From the NCBI RefSeq assembly GCF_008831285.2, contig NC_045146.1, positions 3,930,001 through 3,994,000 of the forward strand: DNA of 64,000 nt. The letters run 5' to 3'. The translations under genes were made by a program, and so were the position numbers. Shown here in pieces: positions 1 through 12,702 of this stretch. Within the stretch, counting starts at the first letter, position 1, and every line of letters begins with the position of its first letter. This DNA comes from Nymphaea colorata (lineage: Eukaryota > Streptophyta > Magnoliopsida > Nymphaeales > Nymphaeaceae). The notes beneath the pieces are model-generated. The model was not told the origin of the DNA. It was given only the letters and a program-made list of their open reading frames with translations, and did no database searches.

Positions 1-1391
1 CTTCTCCTCATAGATATCACAATGGAACCAATAATTATCCAACGATAATGATTGTGCGATAGACATTTTTGATATAATAATAATAAATGATGGTGGTCGA
101 GGGATCGCGGAAAAGAGAAAGAGAGCCTGGTTTTGGAATGAGGCTTAACTGCGTCGTTTTCGAAGGCAGTCAGCAACAATAACGATATTGTGTGGGAAAA
201 GACGGAAAAAAGGAAAGGAAAATGCTTTTTGTCCAAGGGACTGGCCATGTTCTATCTTTTATTTCTGTTTTTCTTTTTCCCGTAATCCTTTTTCTACAGA
301 GAGCGCCAAAACCAGAAGATCGACTCCTGCGGGACCAATTTCAGTTGGCTATCAGACACTTATCCGGTATTCCCTGGGCAGAATTTAACTCAAGGTACAA
401 CATTTTAAACGTATATCAAAACGGCTCGTTGGTTTATGAATATTTCTCGTTCCCTAGTATTTTTCTGAAAACTTCTAGGAGAAATAGCTTGCTATCAAAA
501 ATATCCAGAACATCAGGTTTTCAAAAAATAAAATTCTTTATTTTGATTTCGAAGATATCGTAGATAGCATTGAAAGCATCTTCATCCTGTCTCTGACCGG
601 CCCTTCAAGTCAAAGTCAGCAGCGACTGCATATTTAACAAAAACATCACGGTAGTTATCAATGCGTTCTGAGATGCATTAAACACCAAAATTTCCATAAT
701 GGAAAGGTCAAAATTAACAAGTGAACGTTAAATCCTTTGGGCATTTGTTCTAAGATGTTAAAATCACCTTTTTGCTTGCTTCCACAACAGACATGTAAAT
801 AATTTTGTAGAAAATAATTATGGTTGTTAATGGATCGAATTAGAATAAGATACTTCCTTTAAAGTATCGATGCTCACATATTCATATTCGCTAGGATTTG
901 AATGTGATCGAATAAAAGTTATATCATATCTGAATTTGACCTTTGATTAACATTCAAATATGACGAAAAAACCACTTGTTGCAAGCGAATCTGATCCCAA
1001 GATGTTAAGAGCAGACCAACCGCAAATGGTATGAAGGACTTTTTCATTAATTTTTTTTGGTCCCTCATCTCTTTCTATAATTTCTTCAACCATGGGTGGG
1101 AGCTTTGTAAGACTTGCAAAAAAAGGATCAGAGCACCCTGAAAGCCTAGTTATTAAACTAATATCTGATACATAGTCCATATGGCTACAAAATATTGAAT
1201 GAATTTTATTATTTAATTAATAATAGTCAACTTATTAAAAAATATATGCAGGTCGGCATTGCTGGATATATTGATGCTTATTATTCAATTAGGAAGACCT
1301 TATTTCGGTTCGTGCGGTGCGACAGTCCTTTCTCTCCGCTGCAAGCCAAAGGAGAGAGAGAGTGTGTATAGATCACTTGAAAATCTTAAAA
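1..1391. other. Intergenic, no gene recognised
   Basis: No gene is recognised here. A 123-codon open frame (192-563, +) and a 77-codon open frame (947-1180, -) are present. The second has protein-like composition but matches no family I know, lacks visible splice context, and may be an exon remnant or chance. Around 840-960 the DNA has TTCGAAT/GAATCTG-like words that recall decayed hAT subterminal repeats seen elsewhere in the window. Confidence 0.4.
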
Positions 1392-1399
1392 AGTATAAA

Positions 1400-1744
1400 T
1401 AAGCTTGGGCATCGAGCCCGCTAGGCTCAGCCCGATATGGAATCGGGTTCAGGTTGACCCAACACCTAAAACCAGAACATGAGCCTAGGTCGACTAAATT
1501 AAAAATATATATATATTTAATATAAAATAATATAAAATATAATTAATAGTAATAAAATATTATAATTATATATAAAAATCAATAATAACATATGCATTAA
1601 AAAAATCTTATCAAACCGAATCAGGCTTAGTCGGGCCCACCTAGGCCGGCTCGATAACTTAATGGGTCAGCTGGGTGCCTTTTTTTTCAGGCTCTGGCCA
1701 AGTACTGAGTAGCCATCAAGTACCCAACCCAACACTGAGCCTCT
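1400..1744. mobile_element. Small hAT-like non-autonomous element, GC-rich ends
   Basis: A short repeat has GC-rich ends made of GGGC/GCCC/CGGGC words (about 1405-1500 and 1615-1745) and an AT-rich core with no coding capacity. It is flanked by imperfect 8-bp duplications, AGTATAAA at 1392-1399 and TGTATAAA at 1745-1752 (7 of 8 match), the size expected for hAT transposition. The left tip (TAAGCTTGGGC) resembles those of the better preserved elements at 6800 and 59705. The right tip matches poorly, so the exact end is uncertain. Confidence 0.5.
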
Positions 1745-1752
1745 TGTATAAA

Positions 1753-2710
1753 CAAAGTAAATAACATAACAAGAGAGGTGAAAGGGCACAATCACTTTCT
1801 GACATTCACTGCTTGGCTTTTAACTATGGGAAGTGAAAGAACGTAACAAACAACCTGTCATCTAAAAATATAAACTCGTGTGTGAAAATATTATATTTCT
1901 ATGGTTGCAAGAAATAATTCAAACTTGGAGAATGTTTCTGTAATTTTTCCTTGATTTAATCAAGGACAACATTAGTTCAGACCATTTTGACGTGTAAGAA
2001 GAAAACCAACGACACAAAAAATCAACAACCATTAATACACCAAACCTTGTCGATTTAAAAAAAAAATCGCTATTTTATTTCTTACAAAAGTGTCTTAAGA
2101 CATGCTTCTCTAATAAATAGGGAAATTGGTAGATCCCTGACAACTAGGTCATGGATAAAATTAGACCCTTTTAATTGTTGCTAATGAAATATTTTAAACA
2201 AAATGCAACATCTTAATACATTTATAAAAACTAATTTGGTATAAAGCATGCTTTAGTTTAAGTTGTTTTTATGAAAAATAATGACTTCTCTTATAGAAGT
2301 CGGTCAATTTTACTTATTATAAAAATGTGATTAAATTAAAAAAATGGTTAACTTAACATATGTTCTTATCAACTTCATATTATATCTTTAAGGTTAGATT
2401 ACAGAAAAAAGCACCTTTGTCGTGGAAGCCCATTTTTCCAAGCGTACCGAGGACAACCAGACAAATTTAGTTGGAAACAAATTAATTAAGAAAAAATTTA
2501 TTTTTTAATTAGATTAAAGTGAGTATATCTCAATTCTCAAGAATAATGCGAGACAATATTCCAAAGTTCAACTTGGAGAAATCCAGACTTTAACTTGATG
2601 TCAGTGTCATAAGCTGTCAAATCAACATCTGTAGCTCATACGAGGGAATTAAGTGTAGGACCGAATGAACTGTAAATCAACAGATTTATGTAATAATTTA
2701 AATAATTGTA
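1753..2710. other. AT-rich intergenic sequence
   Basis: This AT-rich stretch has no open frame with recognisable content, no terminal repeats and no RNA gene that I can see. Confidence 0.4.
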
Positions 2711-3072
2711 AGGTAGCGTTTGGATGACATAGTAAAAAACTGGTTTCTTAAAAATTGTTTTTTAACTGGTTATGAAAAATTGGTTTGTGTGTTCGGATGA
2801 TAGAACCAAATTTACATAATTTTTGAGTCCCCAAGTTGTAATTTTAAGTTTCTCAATGAAATTTTTAATTGGTTGCTGTATGTACCTTCACCACGGCTGC
2901 CTAGTTATTCATTTCACTTCACTCCCTTCTGAAAAATGGTTTCTACAAAAAATGAGTTTTGGCAAAACTCGTTTTTTTTATGTCATTCAAATGCCCCGAA
3001 ACGGTGTTTGACAAGCAAAATCATTTTCTATCGCCAAAAATCAGTTTTGGGGTGTCATCCAAATGTCCTATG
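2711..3072. mobile_element. Foldback MITE with TTTGGATGACA inverted ends
   Basis: An 11-bp word, TTTGGATGACA at 2719-2729, recurs inverted and exact as TGTCATCCAAA at 3053-3063. Further diverged copies of the word lie inside (about 2794-2806 and 2980-2995), giving a foldback structure of about 360 bp. The open frame inside (2823-3011) is probably incidental. No convincing target duplication was found, so the superfamily (hAT-like or Mutator-like) is not settled. Confidence 0.5.
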
Positions 3073-3377
3073 TCCTAAAGGAGCTTTTTTGTTATTGTAA
3101 CATTTTAAAAAAGAAATATATAAAAAACTCCGAAGCTAAGCGTGCTTGGGCTAAAGGCTATCTTGTTTACGACTTTAGACTTCCAAGTTAGTGATGTTCC
3201 ACAAAGTCAGACATTTAAAATAACAAGCCTTTTCGTGGCAGTTTCATCTCTCATTGTGTATAAACTTAACATTATATGTAGTTCCATGTGGCCTTCTTCC
3301 TTTTCTTACTCGGGGAAAGTACCATGTGAGGTTGAGACACTTGGTCCCTCATTACATGGGGAAAACTACTTCGGGTC

Positions 3378-3535
3378 AGTGGTGGAGCCAACAATTGCTA
3401 GCTAAGGAGCACTAATGGTTTAAATCCACATGTAAATAAATAAAAACTACAGAGGTTCCAATATATAAACAAGTTCACTTTTGTGGGCTGGTGCGGACAA
3501 CTACCCATAGCAGCCTACATGTGTCTCCATTAGTA
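3378..3535. repeat. Dispersed GGAGCC-tipped repeat, copy 1
   Basis: This segment begins near GTGGAGCC and ends near TGTCTCC. It shares an internal GGGCTGGTGYGG block with the repeat at 13653-13816, and both are bounded by inverted GGCGGAGCC-type words. It looks like an old dispersed inverted-repeat element without coding capacity. Its superfamily is unknown. Confidence 0.4.
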
Positions 3536-4899
3536 TTTTGCTTCGGGTTCAAAAACTATTAAGCACTCTTGGCGAGTTGAGCTCCATAGCATGCTCACCC
3601 TTGGGAGGGTCCTTCAGCTTCGGGACAAAGCCGAGGCCAGCGTGCATGCATATAGACCTTGGGGGTGAGGGTACTTGACTGAAGGTTTTGTACTATTGAG
3701 CGGGCAACAAAGTCTCTCAACCCGAATGTATATATATATATATTGCAGATCTAAGGGATGAGGCACCCCTTCCATCAAACTCACCTGGGGCCATCCATGT
3801 GTGATTGTTGGTAGAGTCCACTACGCAACTTGCACCTTGACCAGCATGACATAATGGGAACTTGACTTTTGAGTCCTTTACATTATTTAGGCCTTAAGAA
3901 ACCATCGTTGTCTATATATTGGCAAGACCCAGTTGATAAGATCCTGAGATAATTTTCTCAGAAAAATAATGCATCTACGATCACCTTTATAAGGAAGGAT
4001 GTCATCTTATGTACATTCGTTGAAACGATGGTTGTTTAGGAGTCATTCCTGTCAGATGAATCGACTATGTGTGGTGAGCTCTAATGATCAACAAGCTTTA
4101 AATGAAAAATGCTCATTCAGCATAAAGGAAAGGTTGGACTGGTCGAGAGTCCAGTAGCAATTAAATGGTTTAGCTTTGAGGCTTCGCTTTCAGATCCCTC
4201 CGCACCCCTCCGATTACATTTCAATATAGGGCAATACTTCTAAAGGTAACAATTTCAAGGGAGAGTTTAGATGTGCCAGATACAATTGTTGTCAGATGGC
4301 TAAAAAAAAACTATCATAAGAGGAAACAGTTCATGGTAATTTTATCAACGGTCCTATGGTGCTTTCAATAATGCAACGTTCCACATCTAGCAGACTTGAA
4401 TCCTCTAATTTTAAGAAGTATAAAATGTCTTACAAAGTTATTGAGGTTGAATACTTTATATCAAGTTTCAGTATTTACTTCAGCATTAACTTGTCCTGTT
4501 TTCCATGGATGTTATGTTTGTAAAGCTTAGTGGTTAGCATTTACTTGGGTTTCACTTCTTAGAGCGTTTCTATAAATAAAAGAAAGGAGAAAATCTAGAT
4601 TCATTAGTAAAAACATTATCTCTATGAGTTTTCCACAAAATTTCCTAATTACACATGGATCATATCATTGAGGTTATGGGTTTCATAAAATAAATGATTT
4701 GAAACGTAGGAACACCCATTTTGAATGCCTTTAATGGTTGCAGCATTTCAAATCCATGCTTTGTTTTGAATACAATTGGGGGCAAGTTGTTTGCAGTTTT
4801 TGGATTGGATGGTTAATTTGTCATAACCTGAATCAAGTTTTAATTCTTTAGGTTTATCTCTAAGACAAAATCCAAAATATTCTGAGCCTATCATACTAG
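3536..4899. other. Intergenic, possibly the 5' part of the decayed Copia
   Basis: No gene or clear domain was recognised. It lies directly upstream of a decayed + strand Copia polyprotein and may contain its unrecognisable gag and integrase N-terminal half. A short TA tract sits at about 3728-3742. Confidence 0.35.
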
Positions 4900-6799
4900 A
4901 TTATTACATTAGAAAAGGGCTTATATGATGATATGTTTTCCTTGTTCAAGATTCTAAGGTCTAAAGAGAAGTACATGGATTTACCTAATGCAACAAAAGT
5001 ATGCCAAACTGCATAATTTTTTAGCTGATCATGTCAATGTTCAACAACTTAATATCTAACAAAGAAAGTTATTCACCATAATTGTGGATGTCTTCTTAAT
5101 GGTGCATTTAAAATTTCGAGATAATCTTCCTTCAAAATTTTGGGAGAATATGCACACCAAAGGGCTGCCTACCTAAGTAGTAGAAACCTGTTACATTGAG
5201 AGATAAAACATATTTCAAGTAACTATAGAAAAGCATCTTGTATTCATCTTTAAGTATTTGGTATGTTTTTGCTTTATTACCACCAATCTTATCTCCTATA
5301 AAATAGAATTTGATTATAAGGCCATAAAAGGTGTTTTTTAGGCAATGAGAAGACCGAAGGCCTACAAAGTTTATGTTCCAAAAATGCATGTAATTTTTAC
5401 AAGCATATATTCATGTTTTCCACAAACAAAAGTATAATTCCCAATATTTCATATATAATATTAAGAAAAAACAACCAAATCCAATTTTTCCAATTCTATC
5501 TGATGAGTTACATACCAGCTTGGTTCCAATTGTTGAAAATCACATTTCTTCCTCTTCAATTGAGTCCATTGGTTCCCCTTTTCATAAGCATATCTAAACC
5601 AATCATGTTCACAAGTGCAAGATCAGCCCACTTGATGTGAAAATTTAGTTAAGCTCTTTAAGAAGTCTACCAAAGTTCATCTGCCATAAGCTTGGTTAAG
5701 TGACTTCTACTAGTCAATTGCCCAAATTAGAAAAGGTATTCAATTTCTACTTTATCATTTTGTTGTCTTTGAGAAACCTTTCCACCTCATAAGGACTTTA
5801 TAGTAGCTATCTATTATGATGCAAAACCAGTGTCTTTGAACAAGTTGCCAACATCTTTTTTGGCAAAAAGCTACATAAGCCAAACTTCATGTTATAAATG
5901 AGAATATCATATGAATTTTAACGGCATTATCTAAGGGTGTTCAATTGCTTGGATCTTCAAAAAATGAGTGTTTACTATTGTTTGATGTTTGTGAAAGATT
6001 ACACATGACATAAAGATTGAAATTATCGTAAAATATTTGCACCAATTACCACTATTATGTTATGCTTAATCTCCTGGCAGAGATTTGCATGAAGTTTGTT
6101 TGAATCTGTCTAAGAGATACCCCTGGTAGGAGAATAGATTTATTCAAATCAAATATCTTAGTTTTCTACAACACTTCTATCCTTTGGTTTTACTAGGCTC
6201 AAATCATATTTTTCTTTTTGTATATATTAAAATCAAAGGAATCGTTGTGCTATTGAGGTTTATATCAATAATCAATTCATCATAGGAAACCATGAAGAGG
6301 AAAGTAAATAAGAATGATCTTTATCAACATATTCAAATAGAAAAGATTTAGGCATCTTAAAATTTCACTTTGATATTGAAGTTGCTATTTAATGAAACAA
6401 ATATTTTTATCCCAAGGAAGTTCTCCTGGGAGAATCTCGATAAAACAAGTTCAGTAAAGGCTAAATCTACAACCTCTCTTATTGAAGTTACAGCCAATTA
6501 GGTGTTGATGGTGATTTACTACATGATTGTTGACATATCAACATATAGTCAGGAAGCTGACTTATCTGAAAAAAAAAAGGTTTTATTCAAGATTCTCAGC
6601 CATAAGCCAACTTTGAACCATATCTTATAGAGATTATACATGGTTAAGATGTTTCCTAACCAATCTAATTAATCATTATTTTCTAATAATAGAATAGCAA
6701 GCAATATAGATAGAAATGTTTTTTCCCATGAGAGGAATAATCACATTGACATTGATTATCATATTGTGCAAGTTGAGCAAGTAACAAAGGGGCATATAT
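4900..6799 (+). pseudogene. Decayed Copia polyprotein (integrase, RT, RNase H)
   Basis: Conceptual translation across several frames and stops shows Copia landmarks in order. The integrase C-terminal half contains a DNLPSKFW stretch (5120-5143), followed by text like the KVFGC...KCVFLGY region (5200-5400). RT text like LLSFGFTRLKS precedes the catalytic-box position at 6259-6300, where the usual YVDD reads Y-I-N-N. An RNase H tail of the FHERTKHIEIDYH type lies at about 6690-6785. Frame breaks and nonsense codons throughout show it is long dead. LTRs were not identified. A hAT-like MITE begins immediately downstream at 6800, so the 3' end is interrupted. Confidence 0.72.
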
Positions 6800-7058
6800 T
6801 AAGCCTGGGCGTCGGGCCGGCCCGGTCCGGCCTGATCGGGCCCGGGCCTAGGCCAGGAAAAACCTGGCCCGGGCCGGGACGTTTAGATTAAAAAATTAAA
6901 TTTTTGTAATTTTTTTTGTTTTAATAATATATATTTATTATTAATAAATATATATTTATATTTTAAAAAAATATTTTGTAATAAAAAATTAATTTTTAAT
7001 TTTAAATAAGCTGGGCCGGGCTCACTGGCCCGACGGGCCGGCCCGATGCCCACCTACA
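6800..7058. mobile_element. hAT-like MITE with GGGCCGG subterminal repeats
   Basis: This 259-bp element has GC-rich ends made of GGGCCGGCCCGG-type words (6805-6875 and 7010-7050) around an AT-rich core. Its tips are TAAGCCTGGGC at the left and, reverse complemented, TGTAGGTGGGC at the right. It is flanked by near-perfect 8-bp duplications, GCATATAT at 6792-6799 and GCAGATAT at 7059-7066 (7 of 8). Both point to a non-autonomous hAT element. It inserted into or beside the 3' end of the decayed Copia and is therefore younger than that element. Confidence 0.68.
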
Positions 7059-7066
7059 GCAGATAT

Positions 7067-8902
7067 AGGTGGGCATAATGATGCACATAATCCATAGTAT
7101 TCATAAAAAACTATTTGGAACAGATGTATTTTTTGCTTTATTTTTCAGTTAGGTGTTTTGAAACTCCATACACTAGATTGAATGAGAGGTACATTTTTTA
7201 ATGAAGAGGTAAAATTCATTAGATGTCATAACATTGTTTTGAAGAGATCTTTATTGAAGAAAATAACATGTTAATTTGGAGATGCCACTCACTTTTGAAG
7301 TACCCACATCATTTTTCAAGTGGTTACATGATGACAGATAGTAGGACAATATTTGTTCTTACGGATGACATATATAAGTTTCCTTATGGATGGCCAGATC
7401 AAATAGGCAGAGCACAAAGAAGATAATATGCTGCTGATGCGACAAAGACATGATTTGGGCTTTTAGTTGGTGCTTTGGAGCTATTGTCATGATGCTTTGG
7501 AGCTATTGTCATGATGCTTCTAATAGCGCAGGCTTTTCCATTTTTCAGGTGTTCATGAGAGTAATTTTCCAATATTACTAATGGTAAGGATGCTTAATTG
7601 GTTGCAGAAAAATGGTGTGTGTTATATTATTCTCAACTATGCATTTACATATTTTTGAATTACCATTTAATTTTCCACATAGTTAGGAAGTTCACAGCAT
7701 GGAGGATGGTTTTCTTAATGAGAGGAATAAGGAACTGCGCCAAAGCACATGAGAAACATAGCAAGAACTAGTGATGAATTTGCTAATAAAGGTCTATCTT
7801 CATAAAAAATATCTCTCATATCTAGCAAAGGGTACATGAATTTATGCTTTTCCATTCCTTGTTAATGGTAACATTACATTATGTATCTCATTAACTCCTA
7901 TTAGTTTTACCAACATTTCTTCAGCCATTTTGTAGGTCCTATTAGTATTTTAGCTACAGGAAAGAAAATAATGCACTATATTTTCCACTTGTAAGGCTTT
8001 TGTTAACAAGATGAAACACCACAAAATGCAGACAAAAAACGACCAAGTCCTTACTCATTTGTGATGCATTCTGCGATGGAAGCAGCAACAACCTTTTAAC
8101 TATTGGTTGAAAGCTTCACTAAATGTTAAGATTGACGACTCAGGCTTTCGCTGACGGATTTTATTTTTGCATCTTGCATGCTAGAAATTTGCGAAGGGAG
8201 AGATCAAACATGCAAAATTTATAGTTAAGAAAGGGCATTAATACATAAATAATATGTAAATGAGTATATTTTATAAAAATTTTCACAAAAGTTATCCGGT
8301 GGTGTGGAAGACTTAGATGCAAAGACGATTTAGGTGTTATGACATTCCATCTGCGATGGTAAAAGATTTATAATAAGTAACAAGTAACCTACTTTAGTGC
8401 CCCACCCTCATCAAGATAAGTCATTTTATTATGTCGATTAATGGGGTAAGGTGAAAACCCTCTCATATGACATGCATTCTGGTTGGGCCACATGTCATAG
8501 TGGTGTCTTTTACGGTGTCCACTAAAGGAGAACAATATGAGAGTCGTCCTTCACCTTCATTCGCAAGCAACCGTTTCTGTTTCCTTTGCTTTAACGCAAA
8601 TTTAAGAATCCATGCCCATGGAAGTAAAGCTGAAGCAACCAACCTAGCTATTCTAGATTCATTTAAATGCAACGATATTGTACAATTTAGAGAGCTAATT
8701 TTATGTGGTGCAATCAACAACATAACCAGAAATTTTTTGCTAAGAGGGCCACTAATTCCAATTTTTAGACCACTCAAATAATAGTAATATGATTCATCAT
8801 GGGCACAATATAAAAAAAGGTAATTAACGATTGAGCGGCCAGCTGATATGCAAATAAATATATCTAGTGACAATGTGTTGGTAGCTGCCTCCCCCTCCCA
8901 CA

Positions 8903-8905
<3 letters not shown>
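7067..8905. other. Intergenic, with a 22-bp tandem duplication
   Basis: No gene is recognised. At 7471-7514 a 22-bp unit (TGCTTTGGAGCTATTGTCAT plus GA) occurs twice in tandem. The part just after 7067 may be the remaining 3' end of the decayed Copia. A 104-codon open frame at 8467-8781 has no recognisable content. Confidence 0.4.

Positions 8906-8970
<65 letters not shown>
8906..8970. repeat. (TA)n microsatellite
   Basis: An uninterrupted TA dinucleotide tract of about 65 bp. It creates long Ile-Tyr open frames on both strands that are not genes. Confidence 0.95.
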
Positions 8971-8972
<2 letters not shown>

Positions 8973-9696
8973 TGAACTGATCAGACCCATTCTATATTTC
9001 CATCTATAACTCGTACTGTCTACTTTGTTATTTTATTATTATCTCACTAACCTTCCCACTTGCCCGATTTCTCAAGTCCCTCCCTCCCTCATCCACCAGC
9101 ACTGGCAGCCGCCAGCACCTTTCCTCCCCAAATCATAAAGAGTACAACATTAGCAACAACCGTATATGGGGAAAAGGCAATGGCGGCCACCTCCGTTTCC
9201 TCCCCAAATCTCTCTTCCCTCTTTGTTTTAACAAAAGATGGGTGGAATAATCCACCCATCTCTGCCGCCACCACAGTGCCTCACCGGCGGGCATGCCGTG
9301 ACTCTGTCGAGTCCCGGTGGGCCTATCAAGGAGAGAGAAAGTTTAATAAAATAATAAAAAAACAGCATCTGAGCCACCTGTTCTAAAGATCGGACAGCTT
9401 AGATCAATTGTCTGGGCAAATCACATGCCTCTGGCCTCTCTTGCATGCAGATCCAAATGCCGGAGGATTTCAGCTGCTTTACATATCTATTAAATGAATT
9501 GAATTCTGCCGGCTGCTAAATGTACCCAAATGGTTAAAATTTTAAAATCTGTTGCTAAAAATCTTTAATCATACAACATTAGCAACAACTTATGATGTAG
9601 CAACAGTTTGTGATACGTTTCTTGGTGCTTTTAGTTATAGATTTCAAATATTTAGCTATCAAGCAATATCCAAAAGCCAATTGATTTTAATTTTCC

Positions 9697-9725
9697 TCTC
9701 CCTCTCTCTCTCTCTCTCTTTCTAA

Positions 9726-9801
<76 letters not shown>
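9697..9801. repeat. (CT)n followed by (TA)n compound microsatellite
   Basis: A CT-rich tract (about 9697-9720) runs into a TA tract of about 75 bp (9727-9801). Open frames across it are repeat artefacts. Confidence 0.93.
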
Positions 9802-9804
<3 letters not shown>

Positions 9805-10565
9805 CTAAGTACGTACGTGAAATTTAAGTGTTGTGCATTGAACTGTGTGTTCACTTGATAGAACGATGAGTAGGCCCGTGTATAATCTAACTTCGCAGGC
9901 TTCCCTTTCAATTAGTTCTATTCATTACCTGGAATGTGTTCTGTGGGAGAAGACCATTGAATGTGGTGCTAATTAATGGCATTTACTACATCGATCACGC
10001 TTTCATATGCTTCCAAGACATGCCATGTCATTGTCTAGCCAATTAGTGTTTGAGAGGGCAGAAGGCATGTGAGGGATGAAGCCCAAGCTTATCGCTTATC
10101 CAACTTTATACTTTAATTGTCAAGATATATTCATCACATAATTTAGAGGCAAGTAAGCATTTGCTAAATGTTTGAATAAATGACAGTTTTATTATTATCA
10201 ACGAGTGCACAATAACTTAAGTTATTTCTTCTTATATATATATATAAGTTCGTGTGTATGCCCCTAAAAAGTATATATTCTTCAAGTCCCAACGGAGTTG
10301 ATTCTCCGTGGTAATACAGCCGATATGTAAAACGGGCAGTCGTGCTCAGGTTTTACTACTGCAATAAAAAGCGTTTAAGTCTGGCCAGTTATTTCTTCAA
10401 CTGATTGTAGAGAAAAAAAAAAAGGACTAAGTGAATGTAGATGGCATAAGACATTTTTTTTTTGGGGTTAGGCTGAATGGTTATTTTTTCACCATTCTAA
10501 AGAGAGACTGTAACTCTTCCATGCCCTTCGCATATAGAGCAAGCTTTCGGACCTTTTACGGCTCA
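9802..10565. other. Intergenic sequence
   Basis: No gene, RNA or terminal repeat is recognised. A short TA tract lies at about 10234-10247 and a poly(A) run at about 10412-10424. Confidence 0.4.
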
Positions 10566-10998
10566 AGGATAGATTTATCAGTGGATCGGATTCAAATAGG
10601 ATATACCCTTAGCCACATCTATTTTTCGGATATTCACATATATAAAGAAGGGTCGTATCTGAATATTTGAATTCAAAAACTAATTTCACAATCTGAATCT
10701 GATCCAAATCCAATTTTTACATTCATATATGAATCCAAATCTGAATTTTGAATTAAATTTAGCCTATTATCAAAATGTAAGAGCATTGGGTGGATGATAT
10801 TTATTTAAAACTTAATCTAATCCGAATCTGATTAGATATTTATGTATATCTGAATCTGAATTTAATTGGATGTTATTTCTTAATTCTGAATCCAATCTAA
10901 TTTCTTAATTGGATCTTAAATTTTATTTTATATCTGATTTTTCCGAAACAGTTCACTCGAACATCTTAACCAAATCGGATAAATATTGGCGTCCCAAT
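10566..10998. mobile_element. Decayed hAT remnant with GAATCTGAAT repeats
   Basis: The interval is crowded with GAATCTGAAT, ATCCAAATC and GGATCGGATTC words on both strands, the same motif that fills the ends of the 3.4-kb hAT element at 53940-57351. The left tip (near AAGGATAGATTTATCAGTGG) and right tip (near GGCGTCCCA) look like mutated forms of the TAGGGATGTCAA terminus. No target duplication survives, so the limits are approximate. Confidence 0.45.
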
Positions 10999-12240
10999 CC
11001 AAGACTGTGTAACCATGACTCTACGGGTTTTTCAATACAAACGCTCTTTAGAGTGGACTGCGTTGCCGCCCAGTTACACTACAACCCTCGAGGCAGGCAT
11101 GAGACATCTTTTGCTCAATAATGTTGACACCTTTTATGCTTCATCAGCTGGGGTTGGACCCCAGCTAAAATGGGTTGGCATGGACGTACGCACATCCAGC
11201 AGCTAGCTAAAAGTGTAATACTAATGTGATTCTACCTGGTTTTTCAATTTTGAAAAGAAAAGAAGAAAGTGCTTTTCCCTATAGTCCCTACCTTATGAGT
11301 TATTTTAATTTTTCAAGTTAATCTATCATTTTTTCCGATATCCATTCTCATCTTTTTCTAAGGTTTCACAATACATCATCCATCCGTCTGTCCACGAAGT
11401 TACCAACCAACAGCACAACCTCACCTGCATATATGGGTTACCCTTGAGGGGTTTGTAAGGGAAAAAATATTTTTAATCTAACAATTGAGTTTAATTATCG
11501 AGCATGTTATGTGGTGTGGGGAGACGTGAACGGAGTGTTTTTGCATGTCTCCTCTCCATAACATACAAGTTGCCGTTGCTTAATTATGTTTCAATGCATT
11601 TTTTTTGTGAACATATATAAACATAAATATGCAATCTTCATTGCAACTACCTCATAATGGACATAAATAATCTTTTATCTTTTTTTCTTTAAAAGGTGGA
11701 AGCCCCTGCCCTTTTATCATCACTTCAGAGTTCAGGGCTGCATTGGGACCTCGGTAGAGAGTGATACATCCGCCAACTAAAATAATATCACATCTCCATC
11801 ATTTGTAGTAAAAAAAACAATGTCCATAGGAATCGAGCTGATAACAAGACTTTTACCAACCCATTAGTTTGACCAGCTATGCTACGTGTTTCGAAGCAGA
11901 CATAAAAAAAATCTATTACTTGTAACCAATAAATAAGGTTTTGAAGCTAAAAGTTTTGCTGCCCTCATTTTTTGTGAAATCGTCACAAATTCATATATAT
12001 GCATCACAAATCTTTTTTTGGTAAAATGGAAAACCCATGCATGTTTGAATTTGCACACAAATGGTAACATTTGGAAATTGAGAAATGTCGTTTGAGGCAC
12101 AGTTGGAAAACCATGATTCAGACTCGGATCGACTAAAGACTGGTTCATTGGTTAGAGAGTTAACTTGACGACTCGACTAGGTTAGGTTATAATTTTTTGT
12201 AGTACATTTTTTTCTACAAATAGATGAAGAAGGTAAGTCT
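10999..12240. other. Intergenic sequence
   Basis: No gene is recognised. Small open frames exist but none has family features or codon bias. The segment around 11700-11880 resembles generic plant repeat debris but could not be assigned. Confidence 0.35.
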
Positions 12241-12254
12241 GTTTGGCTAATTAG

Positions 12255-12695
12255 AAAGGAGGGAAAGGGAGGGAAAAAAGCAAAAGGTGTTTGGCTGCAA
12301 GGGGAGAGAAGGGAAGGGAAAGGAAAGGAAAGGAAATGGAGAGATTGTTTAGTGTAAATCCCTTCCCTCCCAAATCGGACGGATTGGGAAGGAAATGAAA
12401 GAAAGATAAGTGGAAGAGTTTTTTTATTCTCACATTACCCATCCTTTTCTTTCCCTCCTTTCTAAATTCATGTGCTATTTAGTCTTTTTTTTTATTCATT
12501 TCTCTTCTCTTCCCTTTCTATCCAAACAAACTTTTTAATCAACTCTTTCCATTCCATTCCTTTCCCTTCCCTTCCCTTCCCTTCCCTTCCCTTTACATTC
12601 CCTCCCATTCCATCCCTTCCATTCTCTCCCTTCCCTTCCCTTCCCTTCCCTTCCCATTCCCTCCCTTTCCATCCCTCCTTTCCTTTCCTTTCCTT
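12255..12695. repeat. Purine/pyrimidine foldback (GGGAAAGG / CCTTTCCC)
   Basis: A purine-rich left arm (12255-12345) is mirrored as its reverse complement by a long pyrimidine-rich right arm (12540-12695) made of CCTTCCCTTCCC repeats. The outermost words AAAGGAGGGA (12255-12264) and TCCCTCCTTT (12672-12681) are inverted and exact. It could be a MITE whose subterminal repeats expanded, or a microsatellite-bearing foldback. Long homopurine tracts of this type can adopt triplex structures in general; that is family knowledge, not shown here. Confidence 0.6.
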
Positions 12696-12702
12696 AAGTG
12701 AA

